A DNA stretch of 64,000 nt from Pseudomonas botevensis (lineage in GTDB: Bacteria; Pseudomonadota; Gammaproteobacteria; Pseudomonadales; Pseudomonadaceae): assembly GCF_019145475.1 (NCBI RefSeq), contig NZ_JAHTKI010000015.1, forward strand, positions 1 to 64,000, given 5' to 3'. A program made the position numbers and the translations under genes. Shown here piece after piece: positions 45,877 through 55,092 of this stretch (position 1 is its first letter; each line of letters opens with the position of its first letter). The notes under the pieces are model-generated. The model was given only the letters and a program-made list of their open reading frames with translations. It did not search any database and was not told the origin of the DNA.

Positions 45877-45906
45877 TGTCAGCTCAGGCAACACCGATCC
45901 ATTGGA

Positions 45907-46920
45907 TCAGACCATCCCGCCCAGCTTCAGCTCACTCTTCAGATACGCGTAATAAATCGGCCCCGCCACCACCCCCGGCAGGCCGAACGCGGCCTCGAAC
46001 ACCAGCATCGCCAACAGCAGCTCCCACGACTTGGCACTGATCTGCCCGCCGACGATGCGCGCGTTGAGGAAGTATTCGAGCTTGTGGATAAAGATCAGGT
46101 AACCGAGCGCGGCAATCGCCACCCAGATCGACAGCGACAGGCCGACGATGGTGATCAGGGTGTTGGACATCAGGTTGCCGATCACCGGCAGCAGGCCGAG
46201 CAGGAACGTCAGGACGATCAGGGTCTTGGTCAGCGGCAGCTTGATGCCGAACATCGGCAGGATCAGCGCCAGGAAGATCCCGGTGAAAAAGGTGTTGAGC
46301 AGGGAAATCTTGATCTGCGCGAAAACGATGTTGCGAAACGCCTGCACCAGCAGGTGCAGACGGTCGAACAGCGCGGCGGCCAGCGGCTTGCGCTTGGTCA
46401 CGTCAGGAATCCGCTGCAAGGCGATGATCGCGCCGAGCACCATGCCGATCAGCAGGGTCACGAACATGTGCGCCGCGTCCTTGCCCACCAGTTGCAGGTC
46501 GGCCAGGTGTTTGCTCAGCCAGTCGCCGATGGCGACCCGGAATTCGGCGGCGCTGGCCGGCAGATAGGCGTCGATGAACGGCGGCAACTGACCGCGCGCG
46601 CGGTCGACCACCCCCATGAACTTGTCGAGGGACGCCCCGGGGTTTTCCGCCTCGTGCAGCAGGAAACTGATGGCTCCGGCAAAGATCAGCGCCAGCACGC
46701 TCACCACCAGCGTGCCGAGCAACGCCACCGCCAGCCAGCGCGCGCGCCGGCCTTCGATCAGGCGTTGCAGTTGCGGGGTGAGCATGTTGACCAGCTCGAA
46801 TACCAGCAACCCGGCCAGCAGGCTGGGCAGCAAACGCAGGGGAAGCACCAGCAACAAGCCGCCGAAAATGATGATGCAACTGACCCAGAACACAACATGA
46901 CGCTCAGAAAACGTTGGCAT
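45907..46920 (-). CDS. AI-2E family transporter (YhhT/PerM-like permease)
   Basis: 337 residues with about eight membrane spans, the first two at the N-terminus (VVFWVSCIIIFGGLLLVLPL). The central part ALIFAGAISFLLHEAENPG and the C-terminal ISAKSWELLLAMLVFEAAFGLPGVVAGPI region are typical of the AI-2E/UPF0118 family. Members export autoinducer-2, exchange Na+/H+ or transport unknown solutes, so the substrate is not predictable. It is a single gene on the minus strand. Confidence 0.9.
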   Translation of the reverse strand: MPTFSERHVVFWVSCIIIFGGLLLVLPLRLLPSLLAGLLVFELVNMLTPQLQRLIEGRRARWLAVALLGTLVVSVLALIFAGAISFLLHEAENPGASLDKFMGVVDRARGQLPPFIDAYLPASAAEFRVAIGDWLSKHLADLQLVGKDAAHMFVTLLIGMVLGAIIALQRIPDVTKRKPLAAALFDRLHLLVQAFRNIVFAQIKISLLNTFFTGIFLALILPMFGIKLPLTKTLIVLTFLLGLLPVIGNLMSNTLITIVGLSLSIWVAIAALGYLIFIHKLEYFLNARIVGGQISAKSWELLLAMLVFEAAFGLPGVVAGPIYYAYLKSELKLGGMV

Positions 46921-47026
46921 ACAGCCTCAAAACGAACGGCGTAAAAGGATTGGCAGTCTGCCAGCGATCCGGGGTGAGCACTAGGGATATGCGGTGCTTC
47001 GGATTTGAAGCCCGATTTGAGGCCCA

Positions 47027-47066
47027 GCCCTCACTCTCTCCCGAAGAGAGAGGGTTGGGGTGGGGG
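47027..47066. repeat. Half element of the CCCTCACC...GAGAGGG palindrome family
   Basis: CCCTCACTCTCTCCC-GAA-GAGAGAGGGTTGGGG: a hairpin with one end related to the elements at 25691 and 32672. It lies between the psiF stop and the AI-2E gene. Confidence 0.55.
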
Positions 47067-47089
47067 AGCGGCCACCACCCATTCCCGGC

Positions 47090-47392
47090 TTACTTCTTCA
47101 AGCAGGTACTCATGAACGTCTTGCGCGCATCGCCGGTCAGCGCCTTGGTTTTCGCGTCGGCATTACAGGTCTTCATTTTTTCCTGCTGCGGGGTCAGGGC
47201 CTTGGCGTCGTTCGCCGCAGGCGCCGCCTTGAGGCACGTACTCATGAAGGCTTTGCGCTCGTCGCCCTTGAGGCTCTTGGCCGTGGCGTCGGCGTTGCAG
47301 GTGGTCATCTTGTTCTGTTGCGCCGTGGCGGCGAAACCCTGGGAACACAGCAGCAGACCGATCATCAACAAAGGGACACGCAACATCTTCAT
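47090..47392 (-). CDS. psiF: PsiF repeat family protein
   Basis: 100 residues from MKMLRVPLLMIGLLLCSQGF. A signal peptide ends at GFAA. Two PsiF repeats follow: MTTCNADATAKSLKGDERKA-FMSTCLK (~27-54) and MKTCNADAKTKALTGDARKT-FMSTCLK (~71-98), each with two cysteines that probably form a disulfide. It is periplasmic. The E. coli relative is phosphate-starvation inducible; the function is unknown. AAGGAG lies eight bases before the ATG; upstream in-frame codons are not signal-like. Confidence 0.92.
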   Translation of the reverse strand: MKMLRVPLLMIGLLLCSQGFAATAQQNKMTTCNADATAKSLKGDERKAFMSTCLKAAPAANDAKALTPQQEKMKTCNADAKTKALTGDARKTFMSTCLKK

Positions 47393-47455
47393 GGAGTTTT
47401 CTCCTTGTTGCCGCATCGATGGATACGGCCTGCGCTGCAGTGTAGTCAAAGCTTG

Positions 47456-48250
47456 TTACACCTTCCTACCCTCCCAATGGCTACGCCGGTATTGTTCCGG
47501 CGTACAGCCGGCCTGACGGGCAAACATCGCGATGAATGCCGAGCCGCTGCTGTAACCCAGATCGAAGGCGATTTCCTGGACGCTGCGTGCACTCTCCAGC
47601 GCCTCGATCGCCGCCAGATAACGCAGACGCTGGCGCCATTCGCCGAAACTCATCCCCAACTCACGCACGAATTGCCGGGCCAGGGTGCGCTCGCTGACAT
47701 GCACCTGCGCCGCCCAGTGCGCCAGCGGCAGGGTGTTGCCGGGATCCATCTGCAAGGCTTCGAGAATCGCCAGCAGACCGGGGCTGCTCGCGTAAGGCAA
47801 GTAGCATTCATGCACCGGCGCCTGGCGCAATTGATCGACCAGCACCTGGGCCAGACGCTGGTCGGCCTCGAGTTCGGGAATCTTCACGTCACGGGCGGCG
47901 AAGTCCTTGAGAATCGCCTTGAGGATGTCGCTGATCGCCAGGGTGCAGGCCTGCTTCGGCAGCTCGGCGCACACCAGCGGCGCCAGGCATACGGCGCGGT
48001 AGTTGACCGGTTGATGACTGTAGAAACTGTGCTCGACCTGCGGCGGCACCCACACCGCGTATTGCGGCGGCGACATGAAGCGGCTGCCGTCAACGTCCAT
48101 GTGCAACACGCCGTGCGCCGCGTATTCCAGGGTGCCCCAGGGATGGCGGTGCGGAGCCGCGTATTCATGCGTGTTGAAGTCGGCATAGCGGAAATACACC
48201 GCCGACGGCAGTTCGCTGAAATCCAGCAGATCGATATGTTTGCTGTTCAT
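47456..48250 (-). CDS. AraC family transcriptional regulator
   Basis: 264 residues. An N-terminal cupin-like sensing domain (PHRHPWGTLEYAAHGVLHMD) is followed by two helix-turn-helix motifs at the C-terminus: LAHWAAQVHVSERTLARQFV and SVQEIAFDLGYSSGSAFIAM-FARQAGCTPEQYRR. It is divergent from the EamA exporter gene at 48348 with 97 bp between the starts, so it probably controls that exporter and itself. The effector is unknown. Confidence 0.93.
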   Translation of the reverse strand: MNSKHIDLLDFSELPSAVYFRYADFNTHEYAAPHRHPWGTLEYAAHGVLHMDVDGSRFMSPPQYAVWVPPQVEHSFYSHQPVNYRAVCLAPLVCAELPKQACTLAISDILKAILKDFAARDVKIPELEADQRLAQVLVDQLRQAPVHECYLPYASSPGLLAILEALQMDPGNTLPLAHWAAQVHVSERTLARQFVRELGMSFGEWRQRLRYLAAIEALESARSVQEIAFDLGYSSGSAFIAMFARQAGCTPEQYRRSHWEGRKV

Positions 48251-48347
48251 GCTGTCCGGAATCAGGGGCGGGTTGTCTGGTTCGCAGTATAGAGCTGGAA
48301 CCGGACAAGGGATAATTACCCTTCATCAACGTACTGGTTTCTCCCCC

Positions 48348-49235
48348 ATGCAATACGCGTTTCCCCTGCTGGCGATTTTCATCTGGGCCGGCAACACCGT
48401 GATCAACAAACTCGCGGTCGGCGCGATCTTTCCCGCCGAGATCGGCTTCTACCGCTGGCTGCTGGCGGCGCTGTTGTTCACGCCGTTCATGCTGAAAAAA
48501 GTCATCGCCCACTGGCCGCAGATCCGCCCGAACCTGGGGCGGATTTTCGTGCTCGGCGTATTGGGGATGGCGGTCTATCAGAGCCTGGCCTACTTCGCCG
48601 CGACCCTGACCAGCGCCACCAACATGGGCATCATTCTGTCGCTGATGCCGCTGATGTCGCTGGCCATGGCAATCATCAGCCTCGGTCAGCGCCTGACCGC
48701 CGGGGCCTTGTTCGGCGCCGTGCTGTCGTTTGCCGGCGTGCTGGTGGTGGTGTCATCCGGCAGCCTCGGCGCGCTGCTGCAACACGGGGTCAACCTGGGG
48801 GACGCGATGATGCTGGTCGCCACCCTGGCCTATGCGATCTACAGCACCCTGTTGAAGAAGTGGCAGTTGCGCCTGCCGCCGCTGGTGTTGCTGTATTTGC
48901 AGGTGCTGGTGGCGGTGGTGGTGCTGTTTCCGCTGTTCGCCGTCTCGCCGAAAACCGGACTGACGCTGCACAACGTTCCGCTGGTGCTGTATGCCTGCCT
49001 GCTGGCCTCGATGCTCGCGCCACTGGCCTGGATGCAGGCCGTGACGCGGCTGGGACCGAGCCGCACGACGCTGTTTTTCAATCTGCTGCCGCTGATTACC
49101 GCGCTGATCGCGGCGGTGGTGTTGCATGAACAGTTGGCGCTGTATCACCTGGTGGGCGGGGTGCTGACGCTGGGTGGGGTGGTGCTTTCCGAGCGCTGGA
49201 CGACTGAATTGGGGCGCAAGGTCAGCGTTGCCTGA
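48348..49235 (+). CDS. EamA/DMT family exporter
   Basis: 295 residues with ten predicted membrane spans in two EamA halves (MQYAFPLLAIFIWAGNTVIN at the start; LGDAMMLVATLAYAIYSTLL opening the second half). Family members export amino acids, nucleosides or drugs. The start at 48348 is chosen because the protein then opens directly in the first span; the upstream in-frame stretch lies in the promoter region. The ribosome site is weak. It is next to a divergent AraC regulator. The substrate is unknown. Confidence 0.9.
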   Translation: MQYAFPLLAIFIWAGNTVINKLAVGAIFPAEIGFYRWLLAALLFTPFMLKKVIAHWPQIRPNLGRIFVLGVLGMAVYQSLAYFAATLTSATNMGIILSLMPLMSLAMAIISLGQRLTAGALFGAVLSFAGVLVVVSSGSLGALLQHGVNLGDAMMLVATLAYAIYSTLLKKWQLRLPPLVLLYLQVLVAVVVLFPLFAVSPKTGLTLHNVPLVLYACLLASMLAPLAWMQAVTRLGPSRTTLFFNLLPLITALIAAVVLHEQLALYHLVGGVLTLGGVVLSERWTTELGRKVSVA

Positions 49236-49240
49236 GCTGG

Positions 49241-49314
49241 CCTCTTCGTGGGCAAGCCCACTCCCACAAAGGGCGATGGTGAACCTGTGGGAGCGGGCTG
49301 GCTCGCCAATGAAG
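49241..49314. repeat. REPIN (degenerate)
   Basis: TCGTGGGCAAGCCCACTCCC and inverted TGTGGGAGCGGGCTGGCTCG, separated by about 20 bases, between two convergent genes. Confidence 0.8.
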
Positions 49315-49331
49315 CGACGCAGTCTCAAGCC

Positions 49332-50222
49332 TCACAGCCCGGCCACCTTCAACCGCGCCGCATGCTCGACAAACAGCCGCACCGGATCCGCCCCCTCGCC
49401 CACCAGTCCCAGCGACTGGTTGACGATGTCGAAGTGATCCATCGGGTAGTCATCGCCAATCACCGTGCCCAGGTGCGAGCTGTAGCGCCCGACCATGCCG
49501 TCGCACTGCCCTCGCTCACGGACGAAGGTTGCGGCGAACAACCGGCAACTGCGGTTGGTGCCGTCGAAGCGGTTGCCGCCACGATCGGTCTTGCCCGGCT
49601 GCAAGGTCCCCGACCATGAGTAATAGCGCACCCCGCCGACCTCTTCCGGCCCCTGCCCGCCCCAGGTTTCAGGCAGGCCCTGTGGATAACGCTGGTTGAA
49701 CAGCGCCACGCCGGCCGTCGTCAGGGAGTGATGCGAAGCGTGGATGTCCACCGGCAGTTTCGGCCCGTGATAACCGGTTTCCAGCAGCGCCATCAGCCAG
49801 CCGACAAAACGCAGCAGCGCTTCGAGGATGCGCCCTCTGGCGCTGTCCGCCGGGTAATGGAGCGCCAGGTAATCCGCCAACTCCGAGCCATGATTGGGGC
49901 CGGCCACGGAGGTTACCGAGGCCACGAGATCCGGGCGTCTGGCGGCGGCATAACGGGCCGTCAATGAACCCTGACTGTGGCCGATCAGGTTGACCTTGCC
50001 GGCGCCGGTCTCGCGCAGGATCTCGTCGATCCGCGCCAGCAACTGCTCGCCGCGCACCTCGGTGGAATTGAGCGGCGACACCTGCACCGCAATCACCGTC
50101 GCCCCGCCCCGGCGCAACGCGGCAATGATCCCGTACCAGTACGGGTACAGCACCAGCCGGATAAACCCGAGCATGCCCGGCACCAGCACCAGTGGATAAC
50201 GCGTAGCGGAACCTTGCGACAT
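49332..50222 (-). CDS. Triacylglycerol lipase, alpha/beta hydrolase
   Basis: 296 residues. Catalytic triad candidates are Ser83 in GHSQG (LIGHSQGSLTARYAA), Asp241 (QCDGMVGRYS) and His263 (PMDHFD). The opening YPLVLVPGMLGF contains the oxyanion-hole region of family I lipases, with high similarity in layout to pseudomonad LipA-type enzymes. No signal peptide is present and no lipase foldase gene is near, so it may be cytoplasmic or exported by another route. The calcium-site residues cannot be judged with certainty. Confidence 0.9.
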   Translation of the reverse strand: MSQGSATRYPLVLVPGMLGFIRLVLYPYWYGIIAALRRGGATVIAVQVSPLNSTEVRGEQLLARIDEILRETGAGKVNLIGHSQGSLTARYAAARRPDLVASVTSVAGPNHGSELADYLALHYPADSARGRILEALLRFVGWLMALLETGYHGPKLPVDIHASHHSLTTAGVALFNQRYPQGLPETWGGQGPEEVGGVRYYSWSGTLQPGKTDRGGNRFDGTNRSCRLFAATFVRERGQCDGMVGRYSSHLGTVIGDDYPMDHFDIVNQSLGLVGEGADPVRLFVEHAARLKVAGL

Positions 50223-50313
50223 GGGCAGACTTCCTTGTGGTCAGTGAGTGGACGCAAGGCGTGCAACACGCCCGCCCAGCATCCGCGCTGAACATGACAA
50301 CTCAATGAGCAGC

Positions 50314-50619
50314 CTACTTCAGCCCCACCACCCCCGCCACAATCAGCCCCACCGACAGCAGTTTCACCAGCGTCAGGCTCTCGCCCAGCAAGGCGAATCC
50401 GAGAAACACCGTGCCCAGCGAACCGATCGCGGTCCAGATCGGATAAGCGATGCTCACCGGCAGTTCGCGCATCGCCAGCGTCAGGAAATACACCCCGCCC
50501 ACCGCGGCGACCACGGTGATCAGCGACGGCCACAGCCGGGTGAAGCCCTCGGCGTACTTCATGCCCATGGCGAAGGTGACTTCAAACCCGGCGGCGATAA
50601 AGAGAAACAGCCAGGCCAC
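50314..50619 (-). CDS. Small multidrug resistance (SMR) exporter, SugE/Gdx-like
   Basis: 101 residues with four membrane spans, usual for SMR. Conserved Glu13 is in AAGFEVTFAMGMKYAEGF. The GFTRLWPSLITV and LPVSIAYPIWTAIG stretches resemble SugE/Gdx more than EmrE, which would suggest export of guanidinium or quaternary ammonium. It starts with GTG at 50619, immediately after the azoreductase stop, so the two genes are coupled. Confidence 0.88.
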   Translation of the reverse strand: MAWLFLFIAAGFEVTFAMGMKYAEGFTRLWPSLITVVAAVGGVYFLTLAMRELPVSIAYPIWTAIGSLGTVFLGFALLGESLTLVKLLSVGLIVAGVVGLK

Positions 50620-51258
50620 CTAAAACTCCCGGGCCAGGCCGAGCAAACGCTGCTCAGCCTCGGCCACCGACACCGCGAAGGTGCGTTCGGCGGACTCTTC
50701 GCCTTCGGCCGCGACCACCGTGACATCGTTGATGCCGATGAATCCCAGCGCCGTGCGCAGCCACGGATCGGCATGGTTGAGGGCTTCCAGTTCGCCGCCG
50801 GGACCAAAACCGAAACCGCCGCGACTGGTGACGATCAGCGCCTTCTTGCCCTGCAACAGCGGTGTGTACTGAGCCACGCCGTTGTCCAGGGTGTGGTCGA
50901 AAGTCAGGCCCAGACGCACGATCTGATCGACCCAGGCCTTGAGGCCGCTGGGCACGTTGAAGTTGTACATCGGCGTGGAAATCAGCAGCAGGTCGTGTTC
51001 GAACAACTCGTTGACCAGTTGATCGCTGAGCGCCAGATCCGCCTGCATCGACAGCGGTCGCGCCTCGGGTTCCGGATAGAACGCCGCCGCGACAAACGCC
51101 TCGTTGACCGCCGGAATCAACGCCCGCCCCACTTCACGGCGCGTCACCTGTGCCTGCGGATGGCGCGCCTGCCAGGCACTCAGAAACCCCTCGGCCAGAC
51201 GCCGCGAATGAGAGCGCTCGCCCCGTGGGCTGGCGTGTATCACAAGAATTTTGCTCAT
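50620..51258 (-). CDS. azoR: FMN-dependent NADH-azoreductase / quinone reductase (AzoR)
   Basis: 212 residues from MSKILVIHASPRGERSHSRR. It has a flavodoxin-like fold: SPRGERSHSRRL phosphate loop at 10-21, STPMYNFNVPSGLKAWVDQI (94-113) and TSRGGFGFGPG (144-154), all AzoR signatures. It reduces quinones and azo compounds with NADH. GGAGGAAG precedes the ATG. It is divergent from a LysR gene 120 bp away, a standard regulator-target arrangement. Confidence 0.94.
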   Translation of the reverse strand: MSKILVIHASPRGERSHSRRLAEGFLSAWQARHPQAQVTRREVGRALIPAVNEAFVAAAFYPEPEARPLSMQADLALSDQLVNELFEHDLLLISTPMYNFNVPSGLKAWVDQIVRLGLTFDHTLDNGVAQYTPLLQGKKALIVTSRGGFGFGPGGELEALNHADPWLRTALGFIGINDVTVVAAEGEESAERTFAVSVAEAEQRLLGLAREF

Positions 51259-51378
51259 CTGTACTTCCTCCGGACTAGAATCAAACTGCTTGTGCTTTGC
51301 AGCTTGCCGCTGACTGCCGTCGTGTCTCAAATGAGCAAAAATCAGTCTGGATGAATTGATTTCATCCATGGAGTGTCC

Positions 51379-52296
51379 ATGTTCGCTTCGTTGCCGTTGA
51401 CCGCCCTGCGCGCCTTTGAATCCGCCTCGCGGCTGCTCAGCTTCAAGGCCGCCGCCGAAGAACTGGCGGTGACGCCGACGGCGATTTCCCACCAGATTCG
51501 CGCGCTGGAAGACTGGCTCGGCGTAGCGCTGTTCGAACGCCTGCCGCGCAAGGTGCGTCTGACCGAAGGTGGCGAGCGGCTGTTTCGCAGCCTGCACGGC
51601 GCCTTGCTCGAAGTTTCGCAGAGCGTCGATACCCTGCGCCCGCAACGCAGCGGCAGCAGTCTGACGCTGTCGACCACCGCCGCGTTCGCCGCGCTGTGGC
51701 TGGTGCCGCGTCTCGGGCGGTTTTATGCGCGGCATCCGAACATCAACCTGCGCCTGGACACCCATTGCGAGGTGATCGATCTGCACCAGGACGCCAGCGT
51801 CGATCTGGTGCTGCGCTACAGCCTCGACGACTACCCGAACCTGTATGGCCTGTGCCTGTTCGACGAATCGTTCGGGGTGTATGGCTCGCCGGAGCAAGTG
51901 GCGCTGGCCGCGCGGCGCACGCCGACACTGATCAGCGTGCGCTGGCACAACTCGAAGCTGTACGCCCATGGCTGGGAAGCGTGGTGCGGCAAGTCCGGGG
52001 AAAACTGGCTGAACCAGCACCCGGCGATTCGCGAGTACGACGAGGAGCATTACGCGCTGCAAGCGGCCATCGCCGGCCAGGGCCTGGTGCTGGCGAGCAA
52101 CATTCTGGTGTCGGAGAGCGTCGCCAGCGGTTTGCTGCAGCCTCACAAGCCGCAGGTGCAAGTCGATGGCGCCGGGTACAGCGCGCTGTGCGTGCCGGGG
52201 CGGGAGCGGCATCCGCCGGTGCGGGCGTTTTTTGCCTGGTTGCGCGAGGAAGCGCAGTTGTCCGGGCTCACGCCCAGATCGCAAGAAATCCCATAA
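51379..52296 (+). CDS. LysR family transcriptional regulator (GcvA-like)
   Basis: 305 residues from MFASLPLTALRAFESASRLL. The N-terminal HTH (FKAAAEELAVTPTAISHQIR) is followed by the ALEDWLGVALFERLPRKVRLT segment and a periplasmic-binding-like effector domain. The opening PLTALRAFESASRLLSFKAA is typical of the GcvA/AmpR subgroup. GGAG lies five bases before ATG 51379; a GTG six bases upstream is possible. It probably activates the divergent azoreductase/SMR pair. Confidence 0.92.
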   Translation: MFASLPLTALRAFESASRLLSFKAAAEELAVTPTAISHQIRALEDWLGVALFERLPRKVRLTEGGERLFRSLHGALLEVSQSVDTLRPQRSGSSLTLSTTAAFAALWLVPRLGRFYARHPNINLRLDTHCEVIDLHQDASVDLVLRYSLDDYPNLYGLCLFDESFGVYGSPEQVALAARRTPTLISVRWHNSKLYAHGWEAWCGKSGENWLNQHPAIREYDEEHYALQAAIAGQGLVLASNILVSESVASGLLQPHKPQVQVDGAGYSALCVPGRERHPPVRAFFAWLREEAQLSGLTPRSQEIP

Positions 52297-52386
52297 AACT
52301 TTTTGCTGCGCTCAAGACTCACACAGAAAGAGGCGATCACCTCGACAGAACGTGACGCCCTTCGGATTAGCCTCCAGGAGATCGAA

Positions 52387-52917
52387 ATGAGCGACATGCA
52401 TTTATCTGATGTACAAACCCTGCGCGAGCGTGCCCGCCAGCATGTGGAAAACGGCGCGGTGACCGAAACCTACAGCGCCGACCGCGAAGAAGTGCTGCGC
52501 TTGCTCAACGAGTCGCTGGCCACCGAACTGGTCTGCGTCCTGCGCTACAAGCGCCACTACTTCATGGCCAACGGGCTGAAAGCCAACGTGGCCGCCGACG
52601 AGTTTCTCGAACACGCCACCCAGGAAGCCGATCACGCCGACCGCCTCGCCGAGCGCATCGTGCAACTGGGCGGCGAACCGGAGTTCAACCCCGACCAGCT
52701 GTCGAAGATGTCCCATGCCCAGTACGTGGCCGGGAACACCTTGAAGGAAATGGTCTACGAAGACCTGGTGGCCGAGCGGATCGCCATCGACAGCTACCGC
52801 GAAATCATTCAGTACATCGGTGAAAAAGACCCGACCACCCGGCGCATCTTCGAAGACATCCTGGCCCAGGAAGAAGAGCATGCCGATGACATGGCCGACA
52901 TCCTGAAAGACCTGTAA
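52387..52917 (+). CDS. Bacterioferritin-like / ferritin-like di-iron protein
   Basis: 176 residues from MSDMHLSDVQTLRERARQHV. A four-helix ferritin fold with di-iron ligands is visible: LLNESLATELVCVLRYKRHY, EHATQEADHADRLAERI, VYEDLVAERIAIDSYREII and LAQEEEHADDMADIL (E...E..H twice). It stores or detoxifies iron in the cytoplasm. It differs from classical Bfr (no clear heme Met) and is closer to the shorter ferritin/Dps-like group. CCAGGAG lies before the ATG; in-frame upstream codons are not ferritin-like. Confidence 0.9.
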   Translation: MSDMHLSDVQTLRERARQHVENGAVTETYSADREEVLRLLNESLATELVCVLRYKRHYFMANGLKANVAADEFLEHATQEADHADRLAERIVQLGGEPEFNPDQLSKMSHAQYVAGNTLKEMVYEDLVAERIAIDSYREIIQYIGEKDPTTRRIFEDILAQEEEHADDMADILKDL

Positions 52918-52923
52918 ATCCGC

Positions 52924-52997
52924 TTTGCGAGCAAGCCCGCTTCCCCAGGATCTCTGCTATTCACCGAGAGCCTGGGAAGCGGGCTTGCTCGCGAAAG
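52924..52997. repeat. REPIN, near-perfect pair
   Basis: TTTGCGAGCAAGCCCGCTTC and GAAGCGGGCTTGCTCGCGAA arms with CCCAGG / CCTGGG extensions; between convergent genes, where it may serve as a transcript end. Confidence 0.88.
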
Positions 52998-53016
52998 GGC
53001 CCGGCACAACCGCCGA

Positions 53017-55092
53017 CTATTTGGTCGGTTTCACCGTCACCGGCGCCTTGCCCGCCTTCATCTGCTCCAGCAACGGCGCACACTGATTGGGCTCGCCACC
53101 GCTCGGCGCCACCAGCGCCAGCAGTCCCGCCGCCGGTGCCGCGATCACCCCCAGCGCCACCATTCCCGCGCCGCGCAGCATCAGCGGCACCGCCTTGACC
53201 CCGGCATCCGGCTTGATGAACTTGCCGCGCACATACAGCGGCGAACGCAGGGAAATCAGACGCCAGCCTTTCGACTCCGGCGTGATCGTCAGGTCCAGTT
53301 GCTCCGTCGCCATGTTCGCCGTGCCGTCGATGTAGATGATCGCGTTCTCGGTATCGAACACGAACAACCGGGTGGTCGCCAGGCCCGTCTTGATATCGAA
53401 GTCCGCCGCCGCGCAGTTGATCTTCACTTCCTTGTCGCCAAAGATCTTGCCGACCACGTAGTTACCGACATTCAGCCCGGCCAGTTCCATCAGCTCGCGA
53501 CTGATCGCGCCGTCGTTGATCAGCATTTTCAACTTGCCGTTGGCGCCGCCCAGCAGCTTCGCCACCGAGTTGCCGCGACCGCTGATATCGGCGTCGCCAT
53601 TGAGCTCGCCGAAGCTGGTTTTCATCGGCTCGAAGGTCGGGAACAGCTCCTTGAGTTTGAACTTGCGCGCCGTCAGTTTCGCCCGGCCTTCCAGCGGTTC
53701 GGTGCGGCCATTGAGGCGAATCTGCGCATCGAGGTTGCCACCAGCCACGCCGAAGCGCAGCGGTTCGAGACTGAGTTCGCCGTCGTTGAGTTTCAGGTGG
53801 GTATAGAGGTCGGTGAACGGCAGCTTCTCGCTGTGGACGATACGTTTGCCGGTGAATTCGACGTCGGCGTCCATGGTCCGCCAGCGGTCGGTCTTGAATT
53901 CCTCGACCGGCAGCACCTTGTCCGTCGGTTGCTTGCTGTCGCCGCCACGGGCCTTTTGCTTTTCATTGGAATCGGCACCGATCAGCGGCGCGAGGTCAGC
54001 GAACAACAGTTGATTGGACAGCAACGCGCCGCTGAGCTTGGGCCGTGGCTGACTGGCGACGAAGGCCAGGTCGCCGTGGATGTCGCTGTTGCCGATCTTG
54101 CCGTTGAACTGTTCGTAGCGGAACTGCGCGCCGCCCGGCTCATGCAGCTTGGCGATCAGATGGCCGTCGGTGGAATAAGGTGGCGTATCCGGTAGCGTCA
54201 CGCCGGTCAGCGGATACAGGTTGCCGAGGCTGGCGCCGGCCAGTTTCAGGCGCAGATCGAGGGCACCGAGATTGCGCGGGTCGGTCAGGGTGCCGGCGAG
54301 TTCGACGCTGGTATCGCCGATCTTCGCCTGGGCCTGCAACGGGAATGGCTTGCTCGCATCCTGCAAGGCCAGCAACCCGCCGATCTTGCCCTGGCCGGCG
54401 AGTTTCTGGCCGTGGTACTGGCCGCCGACTTTCAGGCCAAAGGCGTAATCCTGCGGCGCACCGCCCTTGTCCTGCGCGGTTTTCGCCGCTTTGTCGCCAA
54501 CGATTTCGCTGAACGGAATCGGCTTGCCCAGTGGATCGATCAGCACATCCAGGTTGGTCTTCAGGGTCTGGTCGTCCAGCGTGACATGGCCCTTGTCGAA
54601 GCCGATCGCGCCGATGTCCACCACCCAGTTCGAAGGTTCGGCATTCGGGTCCTTGGGATCGAACTTGAACGTCCAGTTGGCGCGACCGTCGGCCAGCCGT
54701 TGCAGTTGCGCATTGGGCTCGGTCAGGTCGATACGCGGGATCACCACCCGCTGCGCCAGCAACGCCAACGGAGAAATGCGCAGCTCGACGCGCTTGAGGG
54801 TGACCATCTGCGGTTGCTTCGACCAGTCCGGGTTGCCCAGGCTCAGATCCTCCGCCACCACATGCGGCCACGGCACCCAGGCCCGCCAGCCGCCTTCGTC
54901 CGGCTCGCGCTGCCAGATCACCGCCAGGTTGCCGTTGATGGCAAACGCCCGGTGCAGTTCTTCCGAGACTTTGGCATTGAGCGGCGGTTTGATCCGGTTC
55001 CAGTCGAAGAACACGATGATCAACACCAGCACCGCGAGAAGCAGCACCAGGGTGGCGAAGGTCCAGCCAAGAATTTTACGCGTGCGCGTCAT
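53017..55092 (-). CDS. AsmA family protein
   Basis: 691 residues from MTRTRKILGWTFATLVLLLA. One N-terminal membrane anchor (residues ~8-28) is followed by a long periplasmic part rich in beta structure, typical of AsmA proteins: FDWNRIKPPLNAKVSEELHR, VEEFKTDRWRTMDADVEFTG and GEGDISGRG-like text (LNGDADISGRGNSVAKLLGG). Such proteins bridge membranes and are linked to lipid transport and outer-membrane assembly. AGGAG lies nine bases before the chosen start. Confidence 0.92.
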   Translation of the reverse strand: MTRTRKILGWTFATLVLLLAVLVLIIVFFDWNRIKPPLNAKVSEELHRAFAINGNLAVIWQREPDEGGWRAWVPWPHVVAEDLSLGNPDWSKQPQMVTLKRVELRISPLALLAQRVVIPRIDLTEPNAQLQRLADGRANWTFKFDPKDPNAEPSNWVVDIGAIGFDKGHVTLDDQTLKTNLDVLIDPLGKPIPFSEIVGDKAAKTAQDKGGAPQDYAFGLKVGGQYHGQKLAGQGKIGGLLALQDASKPFPLQAQAKIGDTSVELAGTLTDPRNLGALDLRLKLAGASLGNLYPLTGVTLPDTPPYSTDGHLIAKLHEPGGAQFRYEQFNGKIGNSDIHGDLAFVASQPRPKLSGALLSNQLLFADLAPLIGADSNEKQKARGGDSKQPTDKVLPVEEFKTDRWRTMDADVEFTGKRIVHSEKLPFTDLYTHLKLNDGELSLEPLRFGVAGGNLDAQIRLNGRTEPLEGRAKLTARKFKLKELFPTFEPMKTSFGELNGDADISGRGNSVAKLLGGANGKLKMLINDGAISRELMELAGLNVGNYVVGKIFGDKEVKINCAAADFDIKTGLATTRLFVFDTENAIIYIDGTANMATEQLDLTITPESKGWRLISLRSPLYVRGKFIKPDAGVKAVPLMLRGAGMVALGVIAAPAAGLLALVAPSGGEPNQCAPLLEQMKAGKAPVTVKPTK